A stretch of 64,000 bases of DNA from NCBI GenBank assembly GCA_021774695.1, contig JAJFIU010000089.1, forward strand, positions 1 through 64,000. Reading direction: 5' to 3'. This DNA comes from Alphaproteobacteria bacterium. Lineage in GTDB: Bacteria > Pseudomonadota > Alphaproteobacteria > Sphingomonadales > Kordiimonadaceae. A program made the position numbers and the translations under genes. Positions 44,048 through 53,319 of this stretch are shown piece after piece; within the stretch, counting starts at the first letter, position 1, and each line of letters opens with the position of its first letter. The notes beneath the pieces were generated by a model, which was given only the letters and a program-made list of their open reading frames with translations, was not told the origin of the DNA and searched no databases.

Positions 44048-44638
44048 CTATGCAAATGCCGACAGTAAATCTGTTTTATTCTTGCCCAGTTCTTCGCGCA
44101 TTTTGGCGCGCGCGCGAACAAGAAGGCTTTCAAACGCCTTAATGTTCAGTTCCATAATTTCCGCCGCATCAATATTGGAGTAACCATCCAAGTAACTAAG
44201 TGTCAGGGCGCTTCGTTGGCGGTCAGGCAAATGCTCAAGCGCGGCAAAAAGTTGTTTTAAACCCCTGTCCCTGCTCATCACGGTGTCGGCGCCAGGTCTG
44301 TTATCTACAGCGTCAAAACCTTCGGGCAACGCCTCTGGTCTCTTGCGTCGCAGTTCGTCAAGACACCGATTAACCACAACACGGTGAAACCAAGTGGTAA
44401 ACTTTGCTTTTCTCGCATCGAACCTGCCTGGATCAAACTTATCAGGGCGGGTCCAGAGCTTTACAAAAGCCTCTTGTACCATTTCTTCTGCCATCATCTG
44501 GTCACCGCAGGTACGCACCGCAATGGCTCTAAACCGAAGGCCGTGGCGCTCAACAAGACAAGCGAACGCCAACCGGTCGCCGCTGCACACCCGTTCAACT
44601 AGCGCTTCGTCGCTCATTTCATCTCGGCTGTCTTGCAC
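44048..44638 (-). CDS. ECF (RpoE-type) sigma factor
   Basis: 196 residues from a GTG start; ATG 44617 is an alternative. Region 2 (VERVCSGDRLAFACLVERHG, MAEEMVQEAFVKLWTRPDKF, TWFHRVVVNRCLDELRRKRP) and region 4 (LEHLPDRQRSALTLSYLDGY, SNIDAAEIMELNIKAFESLL) are clear. With the anti-sigma and sensor genes downstream (10 and 41 bases) it forms a CnrH-like cell-surface signalling set, probably for metal or envelope stress. The proximity of the MATE exporter and arsC is noted, but these are on the other side of ugd. Confidence 0.92.
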   Translation of the reverse strand: MQDSRDEMSDEALVERVCSGDRLAFACLVERHGLRFRAIAVRTCGDQMMAEEMVQEAFVKLWTRPDKFDPGRFDARKAKFTTWFHRVVVNRCLDELRRKRPEALPEGFDAVDNRPGADTVMSRDRGLKQLFAALEHLPDRQRSALTLSYLDGYSNIDAAEIMELNIKAFESLLVRARAKMREELGKNKTDLLSAFA

Positions 44639-44876
44639 CCGGAATTCGACCTTTTGTTCTCGCTATATGTCGCTGCACTATGAATTGTACGACAGAGCGT
44701 GCACTTTCCTTCGCATAAAATATTGTTTAGTCAAAAATCTGTGTGATAATTTCAGCTATGTTTTTTGTATCTTCTGGCATCAACTCTGGTTTATCACATA
44801 AACGCAACACACTAGATTGATACGAAATTGACACAAGGCTTCGGTGGGGCGAAGCTGCACACAAAAGGGTAATGCG

Positions 44877-46184
44877 ATGAAAATTGCAGTGATCGGTACA
44901 GGCTATGTTGGTTTAGTCTCTGGAACATGTTTTTCGGAATATGGTCACAGGGTTACCTGCGTCGATAAGGACGCTGCAAAAATTGATGCGCTAAAAAAAG
45001 GTATCATCCCCATTTTTGAGCCTGGCCTTGACACCATGGTTGCGCGTAACCAATCGTCGGGCCTGCTGAGCTTCACCACCGACCTAAGCGAAGCCATGGA
45101 CGACGTTGACGCGGTTTTCATCGCCGTGGGAACCCCAAGTCGCCGCGGTGACGGGCATGCAGACCTACAGTATGTTTTTGCTGCCGTTACTGAGTTGGCT
45201 GATCATATAAAGAGTTTCACAGTTGTCGTAACGAAGTCGACGGTTCCTGTTGGAACCGGCGCGGAAATCAAGAAGCTTCTGTCCAGCAAACTGGACGCGA
45301 GCCTATTCAGTGTTGCCTCAAACCCCGAGTTTTTGAGAGAGGGCGCAGCGATCGAAGACTTCATGCGCCCCGACCGAGTTGTTATCGGCGTTGACGATGA
45401 CCGCGCAAAAGCGGTTATGCAGGAGCTGTATCGGCCGCTAAACCTGAACGAATCTCCTCTGGTATTCACCGGGCGTGAAACTGCTGAAATCATTAAATAT
45501 GCCGCCAATGCCTTCCTTGCGACCAAAATCAGCTTCATCAATGAAATGGCAGACCTCTGTGAAGTGGTTGGTGCAGACGTTCAGGCGGTGGCAAAAGGCA
45601 TCGGGCTGGACAAGCGAATCGGTGGAAAATTCCTACACGCTGGCCCTGGGTTTGGCGGCAGTTGTTTTCCAAAAGACACACGAGCATTAATGCATTCCGC
45701 GGATGATTACGGCATTCCGATGCAGATCGTCCGCTCTGTGATTGATGTGAACGAGGCCCGAAAACTGGCGATGGCTGACAGGGTTATAAAGGCGGCTGGC
45801 GGCAGTATCGACGGCAAGCGCATTGCAGTACTCGGATTGACTTTCAAGCCCAATACAGATGACATGCGGGAAAGTCCATCGCTGGACATCATCCCTGCCT
45901 TGCAGAAAGCTGGCGCGGAAATTCATGTATTTGACCCAAAAGGCATGCCCGAGGCGCGCGAAATGCTGCCTGGAGTGAACTTTCATGATGATGCCTATGG
46001 AACCTTGGACGGCGCCGACGCTCTGGTGATCATCACCGAGTGGAACCAGTTCCGCGCGCTTGATATGGAAAAAGTAAAAACTCTCATGAAAACGCCGCTA
46101 ATGGTGGACCTTCGAAACATCTATCCCCAAGCCGACATGGAAGCTAAAGGCTTTACCCATATTGGTATCGGCCGCCCCGCGTAA
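44877..46184 (+). CDS. ugd: UDP-glucose 6-dehydrogenase
   Basis: 435 residues from the ATG at 44877; the frame extends 11 codons upstream with no family similarity. The NAD-binding motif GTGYVGLVSGTCFSEYGH and the catalytic Cys263 in GPGFGGSCFPKDTRAL are present. It oxidises UDP-glucose to UDP-glucuronate for capsule, LPS or exopolysaccharide. A TTGACA lies at 44828-44833 but lacks a clear -10. It is divergent from the ECF sigma gene and 9 bases before the MATE exporter gene. Confidence 0.96.
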   Translation: MKIAVIGTGYVGLVSGTCFSEYGHRVTCVDKDAAKIDALKKGIIPIFEPGLDTMVARNQSSGLLSFTTDLSEAMDDVDAVFIAVGTPSRRGDGHADLQYVFAAVTELADHIKSFTVVVTKSTVPVGTGAEIKKLLSSKLDASLFSVASNPEFLREGAAIEDFMRPDRVVIGVDDDRAKAVMQELYRPLNLNESPLVFTGRETAEIIKYAANAFLATKISFINEMADLCEVVGADVQAVAKGIGLDKRIGGKFLHAGPGFGGSCFPKDTRALMHSADDYGIPMQIVRSVIDVNEARKLAMADRVIKAAGGSIDGKRIAVLGLTFKPNTDDMRESPSLDIIPALQKAGAEIHVFDPKGMPEAREMLPGVNFHDDAYGTLDGADALVIITEWNQFRALDMEKVKTLMKTPLMVDLRNIYPQADMEAKGFTHIGIGRPA

Positions 46185-46193
46185 GCATTCGCC

Positions 46194-47534
46194 TTGGCAG
46201 AACCCCAAAAAACCACAATCCAATCCGTAAGCGATAACCGGCGGGTATGGGCAATCGCCGGGCCTGCCATCATCGCAAATTCTTCTACACCGCTGGTTGG
46301 CCTTGTTGATACCTGGGCCATCGGTCATTTGCCGGGCGCAACCTATCTGGCAGCGGTTGGTGTAGGGGCTACTGTCTTCAGCTATATTTTTTGGGCATTC
46401 GGTTTTATGCGCATGAGCACAACCGGGCTTGTGGCCCAAGCTTATGGACGCCGCGACACCAACGGTTTGCTAATGATTGTAATGCGATCACTTGTTTTGG
46501 GCGGTTTGATCGCACTGTCGTTACTTCTACTACAAAGTCTCCTTTTTGCTGCAAGCCTTACTGCCCTTGCCCCGCCCCAAGCCGTGGTTGCGCTCTATGC
46601 AGACTATTTCGACATTCGAATATGGTCTGCGCCCGCTGTGTTATTCACCTACGGCATCACCGGGTATCTGATCGGCGTTGCGAAAGCGCGCGCCGCACTG
46701 GTTTTGCAACTTGTGCTCAATATTACCAACGGCGGTCTTAATCTGTTGTTTGTTATTGGCTTTGGGCTGGGAGTGAAAGGTATTGCGCTTGGGTCATTGA
46801 TCGCCGAATGGACAGCGGCACTAGCTGGTATCGCCATGTTGGTATCGCACTTTGGCGGCGCCAACTTGCGGCGCATGCTTGTCGATAGGGCTTTGTGGCA
46901 TATCAAGGGTTTCACCGGTCTGGCACAAACAAATGGCTATATTTTTGTCCGCACGCTTCTGCTGATGACGGCGCTTACGCTCGTGACCCGCGAAGCGGGG
47001 CTAATCAGCGAATCAGCGCTGGCAGCAAGCCACATCATGACCGTTTTTATGCTGCTGATTAGCTTGGGGCTGGACGCTTTTGCTTATGCAGTCGAGGCAC
47101 TGGCCGGTGCAGCCTACGGAAAAAAATCCCAGATAGAATTCAAGCGGTGGGTGACGCTCACCAGCAAATGGGCGCTGTTGGTGGCGGTGATCTATTCGAC
47201 TTTCTTTTACCTGTTCGGCAGCAATGTGATAGCGGGTTTAACCGACGTAACGTCTGTTCAGAGTGTCGCATTAGGCACTCTGCCAATCATCGTGTGGCTG
47301 CCGCTTGTCTCGGTTGCTTGTTACCAGTTCGACGGCATCTTCATCGGGGCCACGGCCGCAGGGGCCATGATGGTGACCATGTTCATTTCGTTTTTGGTGT
47401 TTCTGGCGATTATTGACCCATTAACCTCTGCTCTCGGCCTTAAGGGGCTTTGGCTATCGGTAATAATTTTTTCGGGTTGTCGCGGGCTAACCCAATGGAT
47501 CTACTACCCGAGAATCGTTAAAAAACTGGCCTGA
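46194..47534 (+). CDS. MATE family efflux transporter (DinF-type)
   Basis: 446 residues from a TTG start, with about 12 membrane helices. The DinF-like MATE start (WAIAGPAIIANSSTPLVGLV, DTWAIGHLPGATYLAAVGVG) is present, including Asp in VDTWAIG. Such pumps export drugs or organic ions using H+ or Na+. It follows ugd by 9 bases and could be transcribed with it. No substrate can be inferred. Confidence 0.93.
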   Translation: MAEPQKTTIQSVSDNRRVWAIAGPAIIANSSTPLVGLVDTWAIGHLPGATYLAAVGVGATVFSYIFWAFGFMRMSTTGLVAQAYGRRDTNGLLMIVMRSLVLGGLIALSLLLLQSLLFAASLTALAPPQAVVALYADYFDIRIWSAPAVLFTYGITGYLIGVAKARAALVLQLVLNITNGGLNLLFVIGFGLGVKGIALGSLIAEWTAALAGIAMLVSHFGGANLRRMLVDRALWHIKGFTGLAQTNGYIFVRTLLLMTALTLVTREAGLISESALAASHIMTVFMLLISLGLDAFAYAVEALAGAAYGKKSQIEFKRWVTLTSKWALLVAVIYSTFFYLFGSNVIAGLTDVTSVQSVALGTLPIIVWLPLVSVACYQFDGIFIGATAAGAMMVTMFISFLVFLAIIDPLTSALGLKGLWLSVIIFSGCRGLTQWIYYPRIVKKLA

Positions 47535-47543
47535 ATAACTGCT

Positions 47544-47888
47544 TTACAGTATTTCCAAAACGCTTTCAGGCGGACGGCCAAGCGCTGCTTTATTGCCGTT
47601 AATGACAACCGGTCGCTCAATCAGCTTCGGTGTGCTGGCCATTGCCTCAATGAGGGCATCGCCTGCTTTACCCGCCAAACCTTGCTCCTTGTATTCGGCC
47701 TCTCCGGTACGCATCAATGTGCGCGGGTCATCAAGGCCGAGCATCCCTAGCGCCGCTCTAATTTCAGCGGCGGTTGGAGCATTTTCCTGATACAATCGAA
47801 TATCGGGGCTCAGCCCTTTTTCTTCCAGAAACGCCAAAGTTTGACGTGATTTACTGCAGCGCGGATTGTGCCAGATAACAAGAGACAT
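47544..47888 (-). CDS. arsC: ArsC-family arsenate reductase (glutaredoxin-type)
   Basis: 114 residues from the ATG at 47888. The frame is open upstream but would run through the tRNA-Gly gene, so this start is chosen. Motifs: IWHNPRCSKSRQ with the catalytic Cys11, EYKEQGL, and RPVVINGNKAALGRPPESV. It reduces arsenate using glutaredoxin or is a YffB-like relative; no ars operon is adjacent. Tail-to-tail with the MATE gene, 9 bases apart. Confidence 0.88.
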   Translation of the reverse strand: MSLVIWHNPRCSKSRQTLAFLEEKGLSPDIRLYQENAPTAAEIRAALGMLGLDDPRTLMRTGEAEYKEQGLAGKAGDALIEAMASTPKLIERPVVINGNKAALGRPPESVLEIL

Positions 47889-47915
47889 AACGACTTCCAT
47901 ATGTAGTTTCAGTGT

Positions 47916-47990
47916 TGGAGCGGGTGAAGGGATTCGAACCCTCGACACCGAGCTTGGGAAGCTCGTGCTCTACCCCTGAGCTACACCCGC
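47916..47990 (-). tRNA. tRNA-Gly (anticodon CCC)
   Basis: 75 nt with encoded CCA. All arms fold: acceptor GCGGGTG/CACCCGC, D arm with GCTC, anticodon arm CGAGC-TTCCCAA-GCTCG (loop TTCCCAA, anticodon CCC), T arm GGGTTCGAATCCC. Intact, unlike the tRNA-Arg fragment at 5819-5864. Confidence 0.97.
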
Positions 47991-48172
47991 CTGTTGGGTG
48001 TTTCTACATCGACTTAAAGCGAACGCCAAAAAGATAATGAGATTAATCGTGGATTACCGGCAGCCTAAGCTTGACGCGCGCGCATACTATGGTCAACCTA
48101 ATCTGGTAAAAGAGCAGCGCTGCCTGATTAAACCTTACCCCATGTTTTAAGTTACTATGTTGGAGACACGCC

Positions 48173-49381
48173 GTGAAACACCGCACAGGCACAGACAGAA
48201 ACACCACATCCAAATGGGCGAAACAAACCCAGATGGTGCGCGCTGGCTCGATGCGGTCCAACTTTGACGAAATGTCAGAAGCGCTGTTTCTGACATCCGG
48301 TTTCGCCTATGAGAGCGCCGAAGAAGCCGAAGCGCGGTTTGATGGCCGCGCTGAGGGCTTTACCTATTCACGCCAATCCAATCCGACAGTTGCCATGTTC
48401 GAGGAGAGAATGGCTATACTTGAAGGCGCTGACGTTGGCCGCGCCACAGGCACTGGCATGGCTGCAATGGCGGCGTCGCTGCTGTCATGTTTGCGTGCAG
48501 GCGATCATGTGGTAGGCGCACGGGCGCTGTTTGGGTCATGCCGTTGGTTGGTGGACGAACTTCTACCTCGTTACGGTATCGAAACAACTGTTGTTGATGG
48601 CCGCGACCTGAACGCATGGAAGGCTGCTATCCAGTCCAATACCAAAGTGTTTTTTCTGGAATCGCCGGCCAACCCAACGCTTGAGATAATTGACCTGAAA
48701 GCAGTCGCGGATATAGCCCACGACGCTGACGCTATACTGATTGTCGATAATGTTTTTGCAACCCCGATTCTACAGCGACCCTTGGAGCTGGGAGCGGATA
48801 TTGTCTGTTATTCAACTACCAAACATATCGACGGACAGGGCCGGTGTCTGGGAGGCATTATCCTGTGTGACAAAAAATTTGATGAAGATCACCTATATCC
48901 CTATTACCGGCACACCGGCTGCGCCATGTCACCGTTCAACGCGTGGGTGATGCTCAAAGGGGTAGAGACCATGGGCCTAAGGGTTAACGCCATGTGCGAC
49001 AGCGCCGAAATAGTGGCCGCTGCAATGGCTGAAAAAGTAAGCGATGTTCGTCATCCTGCACTGGCGTCCTTCGCTCAACGAGATCTAGCTCTATCTCAAA
49101 TGGACCGCGGCGGCACCATGGTAGTTTGCGAGTTGCCCGGCGGCCGCGACCAGGCATTTGAGTTTCTCAATGCGCTGGAGATTATTGATATTTCCAATAA
49201 TCTGGGGGATTCACGTTCTATCGCTACCCACCCATGGAGCACGACGCACAAAGCGCTTTCAGAAGATCAGCGCTTGGAACTTGGTATCACACCGGGCCTT
49301 CTCAGGTTGTCAATTGGCCTTGAGGATCCGTCTGACCTTGTGGCCGATATTATGGCAGCACTTGATGTGGCCAGGGCATAG
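48173..49381 (+). CDS. metZ: O-succinylhomoserine sulfhydrylase
   Basis: 402 residues from a GTG start with GGAGACAC upstream. A cystathionine-gamma-synthase-type PLP enzyme: pyridoxal Lys217 in YSTTKHIDGQGR, plus GRAEGFTYSRQSNPTV and LFLTSGFAYESAEEA. The pattern is that of MetZ, which makes homocysteine from O-succinylhomoserine and sulfide in methionine synthesis. It is followed by apaG after 3 bases; the metZ-apaG pair is common in Alphaproteobacteria. Confidence 0.93.
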   Translation: MKHRTGTDRNTTSKWAKQTQMVRAGSMRSNFDEMSEALFLTSGFAYESAEEAEARFDGRAEGFTYSRQSNPTVAMFEERMAILEGADVGRATGTGMAAMAASLLSCLRAGDHVVGARALFGSCRWLVDELLPRYGIETTVVDGRDLNAWKAAIQSNTKVFFLESPANPTLEIIDLKAVADIAHDADAILIVDNVFATPILQRPLELGADIVCYSTTKHIDGQGRCLGGIILCDKKFDEDHLYPYYRHTGCAMSPFNAWVMLKGVETMGLRVNAMCDSAEIVAAAMAEKVSDVRHPALASFAQRDLALSQMDRGGTMVVCELPGGRDQAFEFLNALEIIDISNNLGDSRSIATHPWSTTHKALSEDQRLELGITPGLLRLSIGLEDPSDLVADIMAALDVARA

Positions 49382-49384
49382 TTT

Positions 49385-49804
49385 GTGGAAGACCTGATCG
49401 ATAGTGTGATGACGTTCGAAGCCGTAACCGGCGAAATACGCATTGCCGTGCAATCCTATTTTCTGGAAGCACAGTCTGACCCTAGTGAGCCGCAGTTTGT
49501 TTGGGCATATAGGATCAAGATCGCTAACGAAGGCAAAACAACTGTCCAATTGCTGAACCGCAAATGGGTTATCACCGATGCTGCCGGTGCCGTACAGGAA
49601 GTGCGGGGCGAAGGTGTCATCGGCGAGCAGCCAGTAATCGCGCCCGGCCAACATTTTATCTATACAAGTGGCACGCCCCTTTCGACCGCCACCGGCTTCA
49701 TGCAGGGGTCATACGAGATGCAAGACGAAGACGGTGATCATTTTTTTGTTGAGATACCAACCTTCTCACTGGATAGTCCTTACTATTCGCAACATGTAAA
49801 TTGA
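49385..49804 (+). CDS. apaG: ApaG-domain protein
   Basis: 139 residues from a GTG start. It shows the ApaG fold: FVWAYRIKIANEGKTTVQLL, NRKWVITDAAGAVQEVRGEG, VIGEQPVIAPGQHFIYTSG. ApaG is linked to Co2+/Mg2+ homeostasis and diadenosine polyphosphate effects but its biochemistry is unclear. It lies between metZ and trkH. Confidence 0.95.
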   Translation: MEDLIDSVMTFEAVTGEIRIAVQSYFLEAQSDPSEPQFVWAYRIKIANEGKTTVQLLNRKWVITDAAGAVQEVRGEGVIGEQPVIAPGQHFIYTSGTPLSTATGFMQGSYEMQDEDGDHFFVEIPTFSLDSPYYSQHVN

Positions 49805-49812
49805 GGTCCGGC

Positions 49813-51261
49813 ATGCTGGATATGCGTCCAGTTCTATACACACTTGGGTCACTGGTGCTGATGCTGGCCGGCGGTATGTTTGTGCCGGTTTTATTTGACC
49901 TACTAGCTGGCAACCCAGACTGGAAAGTTTTTGTTCTGTCGGCGTTTTTAACCGCCACCGTGGGCGGTATGTTCATGCTGGCAAACCGCGGAACGGGTGA
50001 TGGCATCAACCTGAAGCAGGCCTTTTTGCTGACCTTCCTCGCCTGGTCAACATTGCCAGCTTTTGCAGCCTTGCCGATAGCCTTTTCAGAATTAAATCTC
50101 AGCTACACTGACGCCTATTTCGAAGCTATGAGCGGCATAACTACCACCGGGTCTACGGTTATAACGGGCCTGGACAGTGCACCCCCAGGCATTTTGATAT
50201 GGCGCGCGCTGCTGCAATGGTTCGGCGGTATCGGTATCGTGGTGATGGCAGTAGCTGTCCTGCCCATGTTGCAAGTGGGGGGCATGCAGGTATTCAAGGC
50301 CGAAAGCTTTGATACAGTTGAAAAAATATTGCCTCGCGCTGGTCAGATATCCGGGGTTATCAGCGGAGTGTATGTTGCCCTTACGGCGATTTGCATGTTT
50401 GCTTATCTGATTGGCGGCATGGGTGCCTTTGATGCTCTTGCGCACGCGATGACAACAATTGCGACCGGCGGGTTTTCCACGTCTGATGCCTCGATGGGTA
50501 AATTTGACAGCTTTGGCCTTGAGATGACCGCTACACTTTTCATGCTCTTGGGGTCCATACCCTTCATTCTTTACCTGCAGGTTCTGCGCGGAAAACCTCT
50601 AAGGGTTTGGCGCGACGAACAAGTGCGCGGATTTTTGCAACTGGTGATGTTCCTGTGCTTTACCGTTATCGCTTGGTTGATGATCTGGAAAGGATTCTCT
50701 CTGTTTGAAGCCATCCGCTACGGCAGCTTCAACATCATATCAATTTTAACAGGCACCGGGTATTCGACCATCGATTACAGCCAATGGGGCAGCTTTTCAG
50801 CCACATTGTTTTTCATGATCATGTTCATTGGCGGCTGCGCCGGATCAACCAGTTGCGGTATCAAGATATTTCGTTTTCAGGTGCTACTGAAATCCATGAA
50901 AAGTTGGATTGACCAAATCCTACAGCCCAACGGGGTCTTCATCGCCCGCTATAATAGCCGACCAATTCCAGAAGATGTACGAAACTCTGTCATGAGTTTC
51001 CTGACCCTGTTTCTGGCGTCTTTTCTGGTGCTGTCGTTCGCTATTTCTGCAACCGGGGCAGATTGGATCACCTCATTTTCCAGCGCTGGCACTGCTTTGG
51101 CAAACGTGGGGCCCGGCCTCGGCGAAGATGTGGGGCCAGCCGGCACTTTCAACGGATTGAATGATGCTGCCAAATGGTTGATGTCTCTGGGAATGTTGGT
51201 TGGACGGTTAGAGTTGTTTTCGGTTCTGGTACTGTTATCACCGCGTTTTTGGCGCGCTTAA
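49813..51261 (+). CDS. trkH: TrkH-family potassium uptake protein
   Basis: 482 residues from the ATG at 49813, which has GAGG 6 bases upstream; the frame begins earlier with a TTG. Repeated pore segments of the Trk type are visible (GITTTGSTVITGLD, GGCAGSTSCGIKIF), with many membrane helices. It imports K+ with TrkA, which is not in this window. PtsN (14647) regulates K+ uptake through TrkA in other proteobacteria; a link here is possible but untested. Confidence 0.94.
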   Translation: MLDMRPVLYTLGSLVLMLAGGMFVPVLFDLLAGNPDWKVFVLSAFLTATVGGMFMLANRGTGDGINLKQAFLLTFLAWSTLPAFAALPIAFSELNLSYTDAYFEAMSGITTTGSTVITGLDSAPPGILIWRALLQWFGGIGIVVMAVAVLPMLQVGGMQVFKAESFDTVEKILPRAGQISGVISGVYVALTAICMFAYLIGGMGAFDALAHAMTTIATGGFSTSDASMGKFDSFGLEMTATLFMLLGSIPFILYLQVLRGKPLRVWRDEQVRGFLQLVMFLCFTVIAWLMIWKGFSLFEAIRYGSFNIISILTGTGYSTIDYSQWGSFSATLFFMIMFIGGCAGSTSCGIKIFRFQVLLKSMKSWIDQILQPNGVFIARYNSRPIPEDVRNSVMSFLTLFLASFLVLSFAISATGADWITSFSSAGTALANVGPGLGEDVGPAGTFNGLNDAAKWLMSLGMLVGRLELFSVLVLLSPRFWRA

Positions 51262-51320
51262 ATGGACATGGCCCAGTTACAGTTCAGCATGGGTTCAGAT
51301 TTAGCCACTAAAGTGCGCTT

Positions 51321-52157
51321 GTGAAATATTTTGCTTATATGTTGCTTTTTTTCTTCTCGCAGGTGGGGTTTGCCACTGAACCCGCACGCAATATTGACGA
51401 TGCCCTGCTCGACTATAACGCGGGAAATTTTGCTGCTGCAAAGACCACCGCACAACAACTAAGCACTGCCGAAGGCTATGCGTTGGCGTGTCAGGCGGGG
51501 CTGGTGATTGGCGGCTTCCAGGAAAAAGGTGTGGCGGCAGTAAGGTCGCTTCACGGTGCAATCGAGGATTGCCGAAAGGCGCTCGACCTGGAGCCTACCA
51601 ACTATAGTGCTGGGGTAAGTCATGCCATAGCAACAGGATTTGAAGGTTTGCGCCTGAAAAAGGTAGCCTATGCCCGCGCTTCCAAAAAAGACATTGAAAC
51701 CTTGATCAGGCGTTTTCCAAACAATGCACTTGCCGCAGGAGCGTTAGCGGGTTGGCATGCCGCTGTATCTCGTCAAGGAGTGTTTGCCCGATTGATCCTT
51801 GGTGCTGGCCGCGATAAAGCGCGCAGCCTGTTTGCTCGGGCTGTCCTGCTACGCGGAGCGGAGCTTCCCGTATATTTTGAATATATTCGGTTTTTGGCCG
51901 CTGGAAACAACCAGGACAAATCTAAAGCCGAAAGTTTGCTGGCAAAAATCACAGCCAGGCCTCCAAAAAACGCACTGGAAAAACTGTTGCTGGAAAAATG
52001 TCTTCAAATACAAAGCGCGCTGCAGTCAGGCGACAAAAAATCTTTGAAACAGGCACTGGCCGTGGCCACGCCCTTTACTGGCATCGATGCATGGGGAGCA
52101 GTGAAAAAAACCAATATCAAAGGGTTTCCACTGCAACAAAATCGCGGCACACCATGA
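51321..52157 (+). CDS. Secreted TPR-like hypothetical protein
   Basis: 278 residues from a GTG start, with a signal peptide (YFAYMLLFFFSQVGFATEP). The rest is helical, with TPR-like pairs (DDALLDYNAGNFAAAKTTAQ, AIEDCRKALDLEPTNYSAGV, FPNNALAAGALAGWHA). It overlaps the cytochrome b561 gene by 4 bases and so may be part of that operon. A periplasmic chaperone or scaffold role is possible. No named family. Confidence 0.7.
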   Translation: MKYFAYMLLFFFSQVGFATEPARNIDDALLDYNAGNFAAAKTTAQQLSTAEGYALACQAGLVIGGFQEKGVAAVRSLHGAIEDCRKALDLEPTNYSAGVSHAIATGFEGLRLKKVAYARASKKDIETLIRRFPNNALAAGALAGWHAAVSRQGVFARLILGAGRDKARSLFARAVLLRGAELPVYFEYIRFLAAGNNQDKSKAESLLAKITARPPKNALEKLLLEKCLQIQSALQSGDKKSLKQALAVATPFTGIDAWGAVKKTNIKGFPLQQNRGTP

Positions 52158-52747
52158 AGCCTTCAACACCCCATATCGAACGCTATTCAGCGATTGCTAT
52201 TCTTTTGCATTGGCTGATTGCATTACTGTTTATTGGCATGATTGGCGTCGGCTTTTACATGACCGGCCTCGGTGACGCTGATTTGAGTCTTAAATTTTCT
52301 CTCTATCAGTGGCACAAGTCGTTTGGCGTAACTATTATGGTCTTGACGCTGTGCCGACTGGGCTGGCGGCTAACCCACGCACCGCCGCACGGGGCCGACC
52401 CTCACGCAGGGGCACAACAGGTTGCTAAGGCCGCCCATATTCTATTATATTTCCTGACGCTTGCGGTACCGCTGGCAGGTTGGGCGATGGTTTCTGCCTC
52501 GTCTTTCAATATTCCCACCCTATTGTTCGGTGAGTTTCATTGGCCACATATTGCTTTTTTTAACAATTTATCTGACAAAATATCTGCAGAATCGGCCCTG
52601 AAGTTGATTCATAAAACCCTTGCCTACGGTACGGCTGTTTTGGCCGCGGGCCATATAGTTGCAGCGCTTCGACACCAATTTATCCTGCGCGACCACACAT
52701 TGGCGAAAATGATGCCAACGGCTAAAAAAGCGAGACCTACTGAATGA
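52154..52747 (+). CDS. Cytochrome b561
   Basis: 197 residues with about four membrane helices. Haem-ligand His residues stand in the pattern IAILLHWLIALLFIGMIGV, YQWHKSFGVT, AAHILLYFLTLAVPLAGWA and LKLIHKTLAYGTAVLAAGHI. It is a dihaem electron carrier of the inner membrane. It overlaps the TPR gene and the YceI gene by 4 bases each. Cytochrome b561 and YceI genes are often paired; the partner function is unclear, perhaps isoprenoid quinone handling. Confidence 0.93.
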   Translation: MKPSTPHIERYSAIAILLHWLIALLFIGMIGVGFYMTGLGDADLSLKFSLYQWHKSFGVTIMVLTLCRLGWRLTHAPPHGADPHAGAQQVAKAAHILLYFLTLAVPLAGWAMVSASSFNIPTLLFGEFHWPHIAFFNNLSDKISAESALKLIHKTLAYGTAVLAAGHIVAALRHQFILRDHTLAKMMPTAKKARPTE

Positions 52748-53319
52748 AAAGGGTGAAATGCATATTTTCTATGCCCGTAATATTCTTGTTGCTTGCGGCT
52801 ACTCCAGCAGTTGCAGCTGACGGCTGGGCGCTTGTTCCACGCGAAAGCTCTATCAGCTTTACCGGCACACAAACCGGCGAACCCTTTTCTGGTGTCTTCA
52901 ACCGCTTCGACGCGGACATCTCGTATGACCCTGCCAATCCCGCCGATGCGCATGTCCGGGCGGAAATTGATCTCGCGTCTGTTTCAACGGGCGATGCTCA
53001 ACGTGACACAGCCCTGCCGACCGAAGACTGGTTTTTTGTGTCTTCATTCCCGCAGGCCGCTTTTGAAGCTGTCGGTTTTCAAGCGTTCGGCGAAAACAGA
53101 TTTACTACCGCGGGCGAACTGTCGCTGCGCGGACTTAAAAAACCGATCGCGCTGCCATTTGAACTGAAAATAGAGGGCAACCGCGCCACAATGATCGCGA
53201 CAGTCACCTTAAACCGCGCCGACTTTGGTGTTGGCTCCGGACCGTGGGCTGACGGTAAGTGGGTTGGGCTTGACGTGGCTGTTATTTTAAACATTGTTGC
53301 TGAACGGAAAATGCCGTGA
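52744..53319 (+). CDS. Periplasmic YceI family protein
   Basis: 191 residues with a signal peptide (MPVIFLLLAATPAVAADG). The lipocalin-like YceI fold is clear: DGWALVPRESSISFTGTQTG, GVFNRFDADISYDPANPADA, VSTGDAQRDTALPTEDWFFV, FTTAGELSLRGLKKPIALPF. YceI proteins bind isoprenoid quinones or polyprenyl lipids in their pocket. First of two YceI genes in tandem, overlapping each other by 4 bases. Confidence 0.93.
   Translation: MKRVKCIFSMPVIFLLLAATPAVAADGWALVPRESSISFTGTQTGEPFSGVFNRFDADISYDPANPADAHVRAEIDLASVSTGDAQRDTALPTEDWFFVSSFPQAAFEAVGFQAFGENRFTTAGELSLRGLKKPIALPFELKIEGNRATMIATVTLNRADFGVGSGPWADGKWVGLDVAVILNIVAERKMP

Noticed and set aside
47889-47948. Longer arsC start.
   Set aside because: It would overlap the intact tRNA-Gly gene; the family start is at 47888.
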